A stretch of DNA of 64,000 nt from Apostichopus japonicus (lineage: Eukaryota; Echinodermata; Holothuroidea; Aspidochirotida; Stichopodidae). Both the position numbers and the translations under genes were made by a program. A model generated the notes under the pieces. That model searched no databases and was not told the DNA's origin. It saw nothing but the letters and a program-made list of their open reading frames with translations. Shown piece by piece: positions 1-13,208 of the stretch (the first letter of the stretch is position 1; each line of letters starts with the position of its first letter). Where the stretch lies: NCBI RefSeq assembly GCF_037975245.1, contig NC_092575.1, forward strand, positions 2,797,001-2,861,000. Reading direction: 5' to 3'.

Positions 1-1966
1 CTTTTTGCTCTAAAATTCCTATCAAAACCATAGAAATCTTCCTGTAAAGTTCCTCACAGGGCTTAATTTTTGGCCAGTTTTTTCCTCTTAATTCTTCTTT
101 CATTTTTAACTCTGCCTTTTGCTTCGTTTCTAACTGCATGTTACTCTATTTCTTTATCTTTGCTTTTACTTTTGATAACAATCACTCCTATAGCAGCAAT
201 ATATCACCGAGCATAACCTTCCCCTTTCCAATTTTGTGATATCAGTGTTTTTTTTTTTTGTTTTTTTTTCAGTAGTTTTCACCTTTTTTCAAAATGATTG
301 AGTTTAACAGTTGTGACAGCTTGTTATACACCTTTGAGCTGTTTCTTGGTCTTTAATTTGTTTATTTGTCTGTTTGTGTCTGTTTTGTCATGATTTGTTA
401 GTTCTATATTTGTGTTTATTTTGTGAAAGTTAGTCAGTTTTGTAAAATCTCTCCTGACTCGTGCAGTACAATAGCTTGAAAATCAATTCTTGGTTGGTTG
501 TCATGGTTACCTTTAAGGGTGTCTGTTGTACTTTTTCAAGGTCATCAGGGGAGATGTCACTGTTGGGTTGATAGAATTAAGTGTTTCATTTTGGATATTA
601 ATGTATTGTTAAAAGTACTATTTATTTATTTTAATAACTGACATTGAATGTTTCATAGTTTATTCGATTAGCTGTTAGAAACTACATCAGAGCAAATAGC
701 ATGAAATTCCAAACACGCTTGTTGCCTTCAACAAATTTTGTCTCCGTGGATGTCATTTATATGATAAGGAGCCATTTAGCTTATACAGAGCCTGCCAACC
801 TTTTTTTTTTCTTCGTCCAAAAAATTTTCACAGAGCCCAGATCGAGAAACATTGCTGGCTCTGAGTCAAGTATGATAAATCTCAGATGAGACATAGTTTT
901 GTAAATGATTAGTTTTTGTTTTTAATTTGAAATTGGTACAGATCTATAAAATCTGTTTTCAGTAATTATAAGTTGGCATTCGTCTGTGGCATATCACTAG
1001 TGGTCTCTTTTTTCGTTCTTTTTTTTTAGGCTAGATAATATACCATATTACATATTTGCTGGAGACTTATCAGTTTACTAACTTTTGTTCTAGTAACTGA
1101 AATGTATTAAATTATCATATTAAACACTAAAAGCAACACGCCCATGCAGGAATGTGAGAATTGCATTTAAAAAAAAAAAAAAAAAGTCAGTTCGCGATTC
1201 TTTTTTCAGCACATTTAAAAAAAAAAGGGATATAGATATGCCTCATGCAGAGACTCTCTTCAAAAAGCTCTCTTCATAATGGAAATGAAAAACAGGCAAT
1301 AAAGAGAATTGTTTTTCTCCAAACATATCTGAACTTTTAAATGTCGATGCAATTAATAGATATCCAATGTAAGAGGATAGTAAGGCGACGTTGAGCAACA
1401 TCAATTTCTCTTTCAAGGTAGAAACTGTTATTCTGACCAGAAAGTCTTCATTTTGATAAAGTAAAACCCAAGCTGATCTTGACAGCAAAAGAAACAATCC
1501 TTTAAAAAATTTGATGTCAAAATGACCTTATGGACCAGTAAGAAACTAGATTTACCGATAAGGTTCTTCGTCAAAGAGAGGAGATTATTTTGGACTTTTT
1601 CAATAATTGTCGCCAGAATATCCCTCTGAACAGTTACGAGCATCTCAAAGTTTAGACTTTACTTCTCGCAAAGTCCGTTTAATCAGCAGTTCAAGCTAGT
1701 AGTGAAAAAAAATCGAGAGCGGTTTGTGTTTAAATTTCTAAAGAGAATACCGATCAGGAAATCTTGTTCATATTCGACAAATTCCAAAAATATGAAGGAA
1801 GAGAGAAAAAAATGTATCGGCAATAACCTGTTCACATTCCTGCACACCAGCAATTAACACAAAAACATTTGATTTGCTATTTCATTTTTCTCGTTTCTGT
1901 TTTTTTAATTAACCGCGTTTTGTTTTGGGGGTCTAACCTATGATTTGTTTCTTTTTCTTTTGCAAG
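1..1966. other. Intron sequence upstream of the visible septin exons
   Basis: I found no exon with family similarity here on either strand. The stretch is AT-rich with several T and A homopolymers (for example near 252-270 and 1168-1184). Short open frames exist but have no recognisable domain and lack good splice context. Because the first recognisable septin exon at 1967 begins inside a codon, this stretch is most simply the intron before it, and the rest of the septin gene lies outside the window. Confidence 0.5.
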
Positions 1967-4003
1967 ACGAGCACCGGCTTCAGGAGGCGCTAGAGGTCAA
2001 AGGTTAGATTGTCTGTCATTAAATTTTGTAGATAGAGCAATCCACAATCCCTTCTCCCTCACCTCTTACCTTTTCTAGAGGTTGTTATCTCTTCTTTTCT
2101 TTTCTTTTATCTTTGTCTAATCTCTTCCTTTGTTGAATTTTTCTCACCCCAAAGAGCTCCGGAGGGCGGCGGTGACGAGAAAGATTCTCTGCTACAGCAG
2201 AAGGAGGCTGAGGTAAGTATCGTCTGCAAAAAAGTCAAATGTTATCCCCCCACCCCCCACCTCTACCCCCTCCCATCTCCCTCACCCTCGGAATAGTCCT
2301 CCATTAGTTTATTCGTCACTCAGAAGTATCGACCTTGATTGTCAACATTTACCTGGCAGGGCATTCAAAAGTCAAATTGATAAACATGAAGTTTCCAGGT
2401 GTCACCGATCCTCACTTTTGGCTGGATTAGATTTCATTCGTGGAACGTGACGATAAATACAACCCGTATCTAAGGTTATGGATTATCTTGTTACAAGGGT
2501 ACTTTTGGCATCGCGCCTCTCAAACAGTCTGGAAGAATGGAAAAAGGAGGGAAATTAAAGAACCATCTTTTTGTTGAGTGTGGGGGGGGGTATCATGCCA
2601 GTCCTGCATGTTTAGTCTTGGAAAGTAAGAGGAAAAAATCCTTGTTTTGAACATTCCTTCTTATCAATATAATTCCATAACTACAAATAAAAAAGTTTCA
2701 GTTTTGTCACGAGAAAACAAGAGTAACTCTCATCCATGTGTTGCTCTTGGCTTTCATCCGTGGTACGTGACGATATAATCAATCTGATTTCAAGGTATTT
2801 TCGATTATATCTTAACAAAGGTAGTCATTGAGGATTGATTAAAACATCCATCCTTGAGAAGTTTTTTTTGCATTTTTTTTTAAAGTAAAAAAAGAAAATC
2901 TACATAGTTAACATTCTGTAAATTCTGTAAATTGAAATTTCACAAATTTTTAGTTTATCCCTGAAGAGGAAGAATATTAAATAATATTTTCAAGTCATAG
3001 TTTCATAGTTTCATTTTGTCTTTAAAATGTTTAATGTACATAATAAAGCTAGCCTGCTTTGGTTTGTAAATAATTAGTGTGTATGGTTGAAAAGGAGAAC
3101 TGGTTATTGGAAAGTTAAGCTGCCTGCATAGCTGTGATTACTGACTACAGGTGTTATTTAGCCTGCTCACCCTTAGTCTGGGTAAACTTGTCAACTTTTA
3201 AATAGGTTATGATTAGGTTGCGTTGAGGTCTGAGGTCAAACTTGCTGACACTATTTTGAAAATGGATACTCAGTGATATCGAAAACATGACTTTAAAGTG
3301 GCTGTGTCTCGAATTCCCTCATAATACATCACGTGGGGACCACTGTCTTGGAATCACACAAATCCAGTAGGACACAGAATATGAACACAGAATTGAGGAA
3401 TTTAATGAAATATAGATAAAATAATCATAACTCAGGGTATAATCAAATCATGTAGCAATTAGTCCAATTCCCTTTGCATTTTATTGTTATTTTGCGGAAA
3501 ATTGATTTTTGGAACAGTTGGCTCCTTGTCCGTGTTGAAAAAATTAATTTTCTATATATATGAGGTATGTAAAGCATCTCCAAAGTTGCAGTCGTGGAAA
3601 GATTTGAAAAAGTCCATTCAACTGTTTTTAATACATACCACGCACACATATGTTTGGTATTGTACACCGTCGTCTCAGACCATAGCTGAGTAATCTGAGG
3701 GGTAGAGTGGGGATAAACCCTTGACCAACTTAAAATGCATTTAGGGCCTTTGTTCCATCCACAGAATCGTTCCCCCCCCCCCCCTCAGAGACATAGAGGC
3801 CCTGCCATGGGTGGGCCAGACTTTTACACAACCCTCGCAGGTACCGAGAATGATGAAATTTGCGGGCTAAATTTATGAAATTTTGCACTTTTGTTTTTTC
3901 TGAGCAGCTTCGGCGTATGCAAGAGATGGTACTCCAGATGCAGAGGCAGATGAAGGCCTCTAACTCCGGGAGCCAGGGAAACCTCAACTCGGAGGAGGTT
4001 TAA
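1967..4003 (+). CDS. Septin (SEPT2/4/5 type), C-terminal exons, 5' part outside the window
   Basis: Three exons were read: 1967-2002, 2157-2212 and 3908-4003, the last ending in TAA. Septins are GTP-binding proteins that assemble into filaments at the cortex and cytokinetic furrow. The GTPase domain is not in the window; only the C-terminal tail is seen. Spliced together the tail begins DEHRLQEALEVK, then has a Gly-rich hinge (PEGGGDEKD) and a helix LLQQKEAELRRMQEMVLQMQ ending in ...NLNSEEV. The ELRRMQEM.xxMQ.QM heptad pattern is typical of the coiled-coil tail of the SEPT1/2/4/5 subgroup. Acceptors are tgcaag, aaagag and gagcag; donors are gttaga and gtaagt. The acceptor AG at 2155-2156, rather than the one two bases earlier, is needed to keep frame. 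The exact paralogue cannot be told from the tail. Confidence 0.8.
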
Positions 4004-4025
4004 ATCAAGGTTAGAAGGAAAAAAG

Positions 4026-4402
4026 TTAAAGGCATTGAAGACTCGCCCCAAACCTTGTGCGGCCATCTGAGAAAGTTAACTTTCCGTTGCTTGCAAGTGA
4101 CGTTTTGTTCGTGTCGCTACAAAATGCAGACAGTACAGTAATGAAACGTGATACCGTGTTATCTGTAGCTGGACCTGAGATGTCCATCGCTGTATTGTTT
4201 GTACACTGTGCTGTGGGTATTGACCGCATTTGTATGTACTGACTGTACACTAGTGTCTAATTACCGATGGTAGCAAGATGTGTGTGTGTGTATTTTCTGG
4301 CATCGATGGTGGTGTCTAACACTTCTGTTCCACCTCATTCGAATCTAGGTCAGATTACCGGCATTAGACGTTTCTTTTTGCGCGAGTCTTCACACCCTTT
4401 AA
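4026..4402 (+). mobile_element. TTAA-flanked MITE, copy 1
   Basis: A non-coding element bounded by TTAA on both sides (4026-4029 and 4399-4402). Its ends are imperfect inverted repeats: the left begins AGGCATTGAAGACTCGC and the right, read on the other strand, begins AGGGTGTGAAGACTCGC. Two further copies lie in opposite orientation at 40759-41123 and 51640-51975. Shared interior blocks include GTGTCTAATTACC, the start of a TG run, and CGTTTCTTT near the right end. A TTAA duplication is the signature of piggyBac-type transposases, so this is probably a non-autonomous piggyBac-like MITE; no transposase is seen. It sits 22 bp after the septin stop codon, so it probably lies inside that gene's 3' UTR. 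Confidence 0.8.
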
Positions 4403-4771
4403 GAGCCTGTTTAACCCTGCATTTTGGATTCAACATAGAAATATGAGCTACAAATCAAATTCCTTGCAAGTTTGCAAATTCTCTTTTCTGAATCAAGTCT
4501 CAGAGAAATTTTGATTTCCGAGTGTATATACCAGGAATCACAAGCCTAACCAAATTTCTGGCGGAAGCACTCGCTGGGTAAAGCAACCCCAAATAGAATC
4601 TCGATAAATGCATTTATGTTCTCAGAAGGATGGCCCAAAGGAAAATTTACTTTGGAATGATGAAAGACCATAGTTCGAACACTCTGTGTTCTTTGTTGGC
4701 AAGAATGTTCCCAAGAAGAATCAAATAGAATGTATATTTCAAGATATTACGGGTAAAAAGTTCCCTTGTTT

Positions 4772-4946
4772 AATTTTTGTTATTGTTATTATTATTATTT
4801 TGTTTATTATTGTTATAACTATTATTATTTATTTTTATTTATTTTATTATTGTTATTACTATTATTATTTTTTATTATTATTATTGTTATTACTATTATT
4901 TTTTTATTATATTTTTTTTATGATTCTTATTACTATTATTATTATT
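4772..4946. repeat. Degenerate (TTA)n microsatellite
   Basis: About 175 bp made almost only of TTA and TTG triplets with a few T runs. It produces open frames rich in Tyr, Leu and Ile in two plus-strand frames (115 and 79 residues), which are an artefact of the repeat and not genes. Confidence 0.9.
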
Positions 4947-6894
4947 TTTTGGCAGGAGACTTACCTACCCCACCCACCAAACCATCCTGTACTCTCTGGA
5001 TATAGTCCTCTCTGTGGACGGACCAAACGTTGACCAAGGATAGAAGATTCCCTGTTTTAGGTGCTTTCAGTCTGGTTTTAGTGTAGCGTCAGATCAAGGC
5101 AAGAAGCCACACTGTAACATCCACCATTATCATTACTTTCTGCCATTGCTAGTAAATTACAAACACGCTCTTGGGAAATTGTATCGTAGTATAGAGGACA
5201 TATCATCTCTTTCTTTCCTTCTATTAGTATCATCATTATTTTATTATTTCATTTTTTATCGTACAAAGAGGTTGATTAACTATTTGGTAAGAACATAAAC
5301 TGCCTCTTTGTGCTGTATCAAATAGCATAGAAAAGTACAGGTAGAATCCACTTTTTCATAGAAGAATCTCCACTCCGGTCTGTCAATAAATCGTTATAAA
5401 AACATACCAAACTCTCTTCTCCTCTTGTCAATAAAAGCTAGAAACAAATACTTCTTCCAAAAAAAATAGCCTTACATCAGTCATAGTTTTCAGACAGTCA
5501 CCTTGGCAACTTTAAAATGAGAGTAGCAGTGAATAAGTTGACACTGCACAGTATTGCATAGAATAGGCTACAGCTTAGGCCTATACAACATATCCGGATA
5601 AGGATTTAATATCAGTTGCAGACATGAAGACCAACACCATGTCCAAAACTGTCAATTAAATGGTGTTTACCGTTGGATTTTCTGACATGAACTGTACCAG
5701 TGTCATGAAGAAATGACCAGTTTGAAATAGCTCAAGGAAATGCCCAATAATATGCCTGTAAATTTTACCGCTATTTTGCAAAATTCGGGAGAAGTTGACT
5801 GCATGGTTTGTTCTCACACTGCTTTGGGTGTTAGTAAAATAACTGGCAATCTTCATCTCATACACAGCCTATTTTAAAAAATTGGTTTGTTGTGAGCAAA
5901 ATTTTAATTTACATATTTGGCAAATAATCCATCGCATTGGGCATTTTAAGTGAAAGATCTTCCATAAGGTAGAGAAGGAAGTCATCAATGGGAGGACCGT
6001 ACAACAGTGTTTAAACAAAAGAGCTACCAAGAGGAAAATTGTCCTCGTGATCTTACATCACTTGAGCAGGGGAAACAAAAGTCCTTGAGGGAATGTGTGA
6101 AACCCATTTTCTAAATAATTTACAGTTTCTTATCGTAACCATGGCATTTTGTAATCTATTTTTATGGCAGGTTCGCTTAAAACGATAGTTGTTCATCTAC
6201 TAAGCCCAAACACTTTTAGACTTGATTCTTGATGAGAGTGTGCTTTTAAAGTAGTTTTGACCCTGTATATTTAAGAACCTTTTGACCTGTGACCCGACTC
6301 TTTATAACCAATGGATAGTTCCAACGTGTGGCCAATGGTACATGAGTCGAATGAGTTGCAACATAGTTTTCATCTCCCAAGACAACGTACCAGTATTTAG
6401 CCAGTCATTAAGTAACTGGTATACGTCACGTTCCATTGCTTATTGTAATTTATTTTTTTCTTCATTTGTTGTATAGGCACTGATTGATTGATAAAAGAGT
6501 ATCATTTTTTTTCTCTCACTCTTTGTAATACCATACCTGCTAATATTGTCTGGGTAGCTGTAACTTGCAAGAGAAGAATTTTAATCGACTTCCCTTCGAT
6601 CAAAGGGCTTTCTCCAATTTCAAAAGTTCAAAGTTGTTTTGTATTTGCAGAATGTAATGTATTTTGACTTTTGCAAATAATCCATTAGTCTGACAGACTC
6701 TCAGAATACGTGCACTGTAACATTACACATTGAACCCTCTGATGAAAGATGGGCCGCAATCATTTGAGCTGCTGAGATAATCATGAGGGTATAGAAAAGC
6801 ATCTTTACAGAAATTGATATAGTGAAGGGTTAAAACTTCTAATTTTTAAAGGAGTTTAATACGTTGAGATATGCTGTACGTTATTTGATCGTTA

Positions 6895-7379
6895 CAGTGG
6901 CGTGTAAAAAGGGGCTGCAGGGTGTGCCATGCCAATCCCCTTCCCCCATCCCCCCACATTCAACGGTCAGTTGGGGTAATGGTACAGTCGGGATTCTTTA
7001 CGTTCAGCCAGGGAAGAATTAGACCGTTGTTACGGGATTCATACCCTTTTCAACCTCACACAAACAATTGAGAGTATTTATTAGCACAACCTTGCAGTTA
7101 GAGCTTATTATAGACCTAAATTATAGTTTTAAATATGCCTCAAAATGCACCATTTTCAATTATTTCTTGGAGAGGGCGACCCGCACACCCCCCCCCCCCC
7201 CCCCATAACTAGGATCAACTCGCCTTCAACCACCCAAGGGCCACATCACTTCTTTTATGAAATCCTTCATATAACACTGGCACTTCCACAAAAAATCTAA
7301 CCCCCTGCCTGTATCAGGGAGGGGGAATTTTGGATATTTGTGCCCATCTCATCTTTGAAATCATGTGCACCCTCCACTG
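6895..7379. mobile_element. Probable degraded hAT-type element
   Basis: The left end begins CAGTGGCGTG, a common hAT terminal motif, and the right end read on the opposite strand begins CAGTGGAGGGTG. Just outside are the octamers GATCGTTA (6887-6894) and GATTCTTA (7380-7387), which match at six of eight positions, as expected for an aged 8-bp target duplication. The interior is non-coding and carries C-rich runs. The terminal inverted repeats match well only over the first six or so bases, so this call is weaker than the hAT MITEs at 19014 and 59300. Confidence 0.45.
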
Positions 7380-8660
7380 GATTCTTAACTGTAAAAAAAC
7401 GAAAATGCTTTAAATTGTGGACATTATTCCAACATTGGGAGTTTTGCTATAAAGTTGGTGCAAACATCAAGTTGGTCTTAATCATAAAGGAACCATTTTG
7501 GTTTTGGCAATAAAAAGTCTCTCTTTGTCAGTAAATATGAAATTTTTGCCTCTCCTTTTTTTGGCCTCTTAAATGTTGAAGTATTTGGGAAAGAAATTTT
7601 TTTTTACCAAAATTCAGTAGTCGATTTGCGTATGTCAAAAATATTTTCCAACTAATTATCATTTGTCTCAAGAAAATGTTATAAAATTTCTTAAAAACTC
7701 ATCGTTTTTTTTTCATGTATGTATTAATTCTTTTGATATCTTTGGCCTAGTATCAATAGATGATTGTGTTTTTGTTTCATATGTAGTTATGGTAGAGTTG
7801 TATTTCATTTATCACAGGAAGATGGTGTCAGTGCTCTGTATTATCATGGTCATTATTTATACTTTTGTTAAAGCTGATGTAAACCAATAGACCCATCGAA
7901 ACCAAAATCTTGCAGTCTGTTTCTTGTATTTTTTTCCTTCGAAGCATTCTCTAAATATTGTTCACCTTTTCTTTTTTCCTTTTTTTTAAAATACAAATTT
8001 GGCTGCTATAACGAGCAATCTTCTCCCTCCTCCATGCGCTCCCAAGCAAGGAATAAAATGGGTGGTAGACATGGTTAAAAACTGGCCAAAAATGAGAAGA
8101 GACATTTCTTTTTCTTTTCTTTTTCTTTCAAATTGGTACCTAACTAGGTTGCCAAAAGGATCACAGGTGTCGATAACGATGTAGAAAAAAATCCGAAAGT
8201 GATACAAACGAACGTGATAATATAAAGGTAATATCAGGAATATTGGTGCATTGAAATCGTCTAATACATGATAAGTAATTTTTCTACCAGAAGCAGTAAA
8301 CAAGTTTATAAATTATGTAGAGCAAAGGTAAATTCAAGTTGGACTTGGTACATTGTTTTACCACCTGCAACAGATATTCATATTTCATTTAGCTTTTAAA
8401 GCTTAACTGAACATTATAAAAAGTAACAAAGCAAATTGAAAGTTCTAAGGAATAAATTAGTCTCAGATATTTACAAAAGTTCATTACTATACAGTTGTAA
8501 AAACTGTCTCAACATCTACGCCGTCCCTCTTCCCTATACATTTCCCCCTGTTCCCTCCTCTGCCCCTAGCATGAAGAAAACGTTTCATCAATACAGTTCC
8601 CTTCACTGCGATTTAAAGTGACTTCCATCCTCTCGGGTACGGAATTCACTTAAGGTTTGA

Positions 8661-9538
8661 CTATAAGCGCAATTCCTCTCTCTGTATTTTTGCGTAAAGT
8701 TCTGAGTCCAATTGGATGTAATTTTCAGCCTTTTGGTCCAGAACAAAGAGTGGGTCCTTCACTAAGGTAGGATCGAATCCCTCCTGGACCAGAGTAAGTT
8801 TGGTTTGCTTGAAAGTACTGGTATGTTCCAATGTGTCGGGAAACCGTAGAAACCTGGGCCATGCGTAATTCGGTAACTTCTCGCTTACATGTTTGTAGAA
8901 AGCTTTCGGGTCAAATGTACAATCAGGTTTTGAAATGATGGATACCATCCCTGCTTTGCCGTAATTACCTGATGAGGGGGAAAATATATATAATATCTTG
9001 TCAACGGTAGTCAAGTCCAAATCATAACATGTTTTAAGATGCACAGTCAAAGTTGCTATTGAGTACAATCATTTTCAAATCTTCACTACATTTTCGATTA
9101 TTATCCCTTACTATTGAAAACTTTATTTTGTAATCTATGTCAAGTGTCTTGATAAAAAAAAACCTTTGGTCGGAAACTTAATGTCGTTTCTGATTGGACG
9201 AGTATTAATCACGTGTTCGATATTACTTCCCGCTATTGGTTTACAAACTTACCTGGTACTGGAACCCCATATACATTGGATTCCAGAATCGACATCATCT
9301 CGCAAAGTGTCTGAGAAACTTCTGTCGTGGCAACATTCTCACCCTTCCATCTGTCAAAAAGAATTACGGAAAAAATGTGTTGATAGATTATGAAATTACA
9401 AATAACTTAATGCTGCCAAAAAATATGATATGACATGCTTGATAGTGGTATACATATTCGTGCATATTGCAAATTATTATATAATATTTATTATTTTATA
9501 TATTTATTATTATAATATATTACATTTATATATAGTAC

Positions 9539-9586
<48 letters not shown>

Positions 9587-12500
9587 AACATATAAGTAAT
9601 TAAACGAAACTGCTGTTTCTATAGCATATATAAGAGATTATTCTTTTCAAGTTTATGTTTGAATTTCATTTTTCTTTTCTTATAACGTTAATTATATTCA
9701 TAAAGGTGTATTTTGCAATGAGGTGTCGTACACCATATTGAAATTTTCAAGTCAATGCGCGTTAACGTTAACTCACCTAAATGTATCACCTAGCCTATCT
9801 TTAAAATAAAGATAGTATTCTGTGTCTTGAACTAATAAGTCGCCACTGTTAAAGTAAACGTCTCCCTCTTGAAATGCATTTCTCAACATTTTCTTTTCGG
9901 TGAGATCTTTTTTGCCGACATAGCCTTCCATAGGAAATAGCTTGCTGACTGGGCACACGAGTAAGCCAACCTCACCTGTACCAAAAAAATGTTAAATTAT
10001 ATACATAAGTACGATTTCAGCTCTTATATTTATAATGAGAAATAATGAGTGCAATTATGGTTAAGTATGCATTGACTGCTAGAGCCCCTCACCCCGCCCC
10101 CCTTCCCCCTCCCCCATCACCCTTCCTCTCCACTCCTTTCCCCCATCCCCTCTTCTAGCTAATTCATTTATAAGGTTATCATGCACAACGTGATTATTAG
10201 GCATTTGAATAAGTTTTCAAACTCAAACGCCTTCGCGGTATAACCTGAACCAGAATATTTGCATATGGTGTACTCATACCTGGTTTCACTCGAAGACAGC
10301 GCCCTCTCTCATCTCTGTATGGCTGAGCTGTTTCATAATCATATTTTATAAGTTCTATCGGACAGAGTTTCTGGAAAAAAATAGAAAGATTTATAAAATT
10401 GGTTATTTAAAGGTTCTCAAAACTTCATTTGATATTGAGAAATGAATTAATTACGTAACGTATATCAAGTCGATGGAGTGGGAAAGTGATGGGTGGGGGA
10501 GCGAGGGAAGAAAGGGTGGGGGTCTTCAGAAACTTGAGAGGAATTGGTGACACTTCAGTTTTTGTATGAGATCGGACGGGCAACTGTTACACTATACAGC
10601 TATACGCCATTGAGAACATTGTCGCAAAAAAATAGTATTCTTTTGTGCGGTGCTGATGTTAAAAAAAAATTAAATTTTGGCGGGAAGGGGAATGGGGATT
10701 TAGCTGAAGTAAGATTTTGACAAATTGAGTCGTATTGACCTTAACATCTTTAGCAAGGCAGCAGTGTGTGTTTCTATTAGATGACGTCACCATTATTCTT
10801 AGGTCAAAGGTGAAATCATTACTCACAGCGAGAAGTGGAGACCATCTACCGACGGATCCAATTTTGTTATCTGTGTTCATAATCCCAAAGTTCGCTTCAG
10901 TGGCTCCGTACATTTCAACTATACGATTAATCTTGAACCGATTCTGTACCTCCTCCCAGATGTCCGGACCTAGACCGTTACCGACCGCTAACCGGACACG
11001 GTTATCCGACTCTTTAGGAGACTAAGAGCAAAACAAAAGGATAATTATTATTATTATAATTATATGTTAAAATATGAAATCAAAAATATAATTTGAATTA
11101 CTATATATTTTTTTAATATTTTAATTGATCTTTTTAAGATGAAGGTTATAATAACATAGGATCACATCAAAATTATCTTTAGAATCGACGCCACCATATT
11201 CGGAATTAACACTTCACGAAGGAAAGAACCGGACTGCGCGACTGCGCAACCGCACAATTACGTAACCACGGCGTATGAGAAAGAACAATGAAAAATGTAT
11301 GAGAAAGGACACTCACTTCTGGTCTACCCAATAGGTATCGAAAGAGCTCTCCGATATAAAAAATAACTGTTACGTCATTTTTTACGCAATCCTCCCAAAA
11401 TGCGGATGTCGAAAATTTAGACCTCAGAAGAACAGTGGCACCTGTACAGGGAAAAATAAAAACAGTGGGTCAATTATGATATATAGCATAGAGTATGGCA
11501 TCCCGGTAGGTTTCTTATCATAAAATGCGGTCCTAATATGATTAATTAGAACTGGTCCAAACCTGAGCCTCAGTAAACACTCATACATTAGACACATGGC
11601 TGTTAGGCGATCACTCTTGTGTAATATTGAGGGTTTATAAAGCACAGACATATCCACCGATAACGGTGCTCAATCAAGGCGCATCACAATATTACCCTGG
11701 TCAGTGATAACCTGTCAAACATAGAGACATTCCCTTCACATGGCAGCATCTGACATGTTATCTCACAGGTCCCCCTTTATTCACCTAGGTGAAGAGAGGC
11801 AATGGAGATAAAGTGCCTTGCCCAAAAACACAACGTTATGGTCTGGCCAAGACTCGAACCTGCAAACCTTAGATCACAAGTCCATTTAACCACTTGACAA
11901 CAACGTTTTCATCACGAAATGACATATTCATATATATTACAAGTCTTGGTCAATAATAACGGTTATTTGCATTTTTGAAATAGATGTTTCTAGCGTCTTC
12001 AGAGAAAGTAACCCATCAATCGGGTGCAACTTTCACTGGAAGTTGAATACAAGAGAGCTTAAGTTCTGCATGGATCAATTCCTAAGTCGAAATCCGAAAA
12101 AAAGCAAAAAGGAAAAGAAAAGAACAGTGTATAACAAAATAAATAGAAATATAATGTGGTTTAATCGTTTACCTGCTGTGGTGGCGTTGCTCAAGCCAAT
12201 GAAAAGAGCGGATACATGATACAGTGGTAGAGTGATGTAAAATACGTCCTGATTGGTCACCCCGCATTTACGAAGCATGTGACCTCCACCCATCATCTTC
12301 TTGTGTGAAAGTCGGCTTGCCTTTGGCATTCCTATACAGTCAACCAAAAAAATACAAGTCATGATTGACATCGCTTACCAACAAATGTCTGTCTTAAGAG
12401 TCAATTGCCGGGTGCACCCCACCCCCAGCCCCCCCCCCCCCGCAGCAGTCGGCAATATCATGACGAGTCTTAGTCTTAAACTTGTACACACTTTAAAAAA

Positions 12501-13174
12501 GTAATGAATTAATACTATATTATAGTGTGTATGGTTAATAGTAAAAGGTTATAGTAGGGGTAAATAGTGTTTGCCACATGTAATACAGTTGTTTAAGGCT
12601 CTTTATATGTTCGAACATATACATGCATCGAGTTACTCCATGCACACTATAACATAGACAATGCATGAGGCTTCTGTCAACTGTCCCCCTCCCCCACCTG
12701 CAATCTAAATCATGCGAATCCCTTCCCCGTTCCCCCTCTTTTTTCACTTGTTTGGAAACATAATTACAGGCCTTCAATACTGTCTCGCTGATCCCACGAA
12801 AGCAGCATGCCTTTAACTCTTTCAAGCACAATTTCAGATGACCTTTGACCGGGGAAGTAAACGCACCTGTTGTTCCAGATGTATATACGTAAACGAAAGG
12901 ATCCCTGAACTTGAGCCCTATACGAACTTGTCTGGGTAGGTTTAACTCATCTTCGGCCTCGTCCATGGGAATATCGACCTTACTCAGTGCCCGTACAATA
13001 TCGGGGAAACTACCGGCTGCGTCCTGCTGCCAAATTGTTATCTTGCGTGTCGCTAAATCTGGTAGTATCTCCTTTAAAGAAGCTGCTTGGTTTGTTCCTG
13101 TTTCGTAAGATTTCAAAAGATCACTATTTATATATATAGGCCTATATATATATATAGGCCTATATATATATAGG

Positions 13175-13208
<34 letters not shown>

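Larger units (their letters stand above)
4004..8660. other. Septin 3' UTR and intergenic DNA before the convergent SLC27A2-like gene
   Basis: No supported coding exon. The septin (+) and the SLC27A2-like gene (-) converge here, so both 3' UTRs must end in this stretch. AATAAA-type signals are present, for example around 5387 and 5429 on the plus strand, but which is used cannot be decided. The stretch contains a TTAA-flanked MITE (4026-4402), a (TTA)n tract (4772-4946), a probable hAT remnant (6895-7379) and poly-C runs near 7188-7204. Short open frames look like chance. Confidence 0.6.

Noticed and set aside
4686-5033. 115-residue Tyr/Ile/Leu-rich open frame
   Set aside because: Encoded by the degenerate (TTA)n tract; no start or family support.
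13117-13124. AATAG as the exon 3 acceptor of the SLC27A2-like gene
   Set aside because: Joining exon 2 there gives an immediate in-frame stop; the AG at 13098-13099 keeps frame and family sequence.
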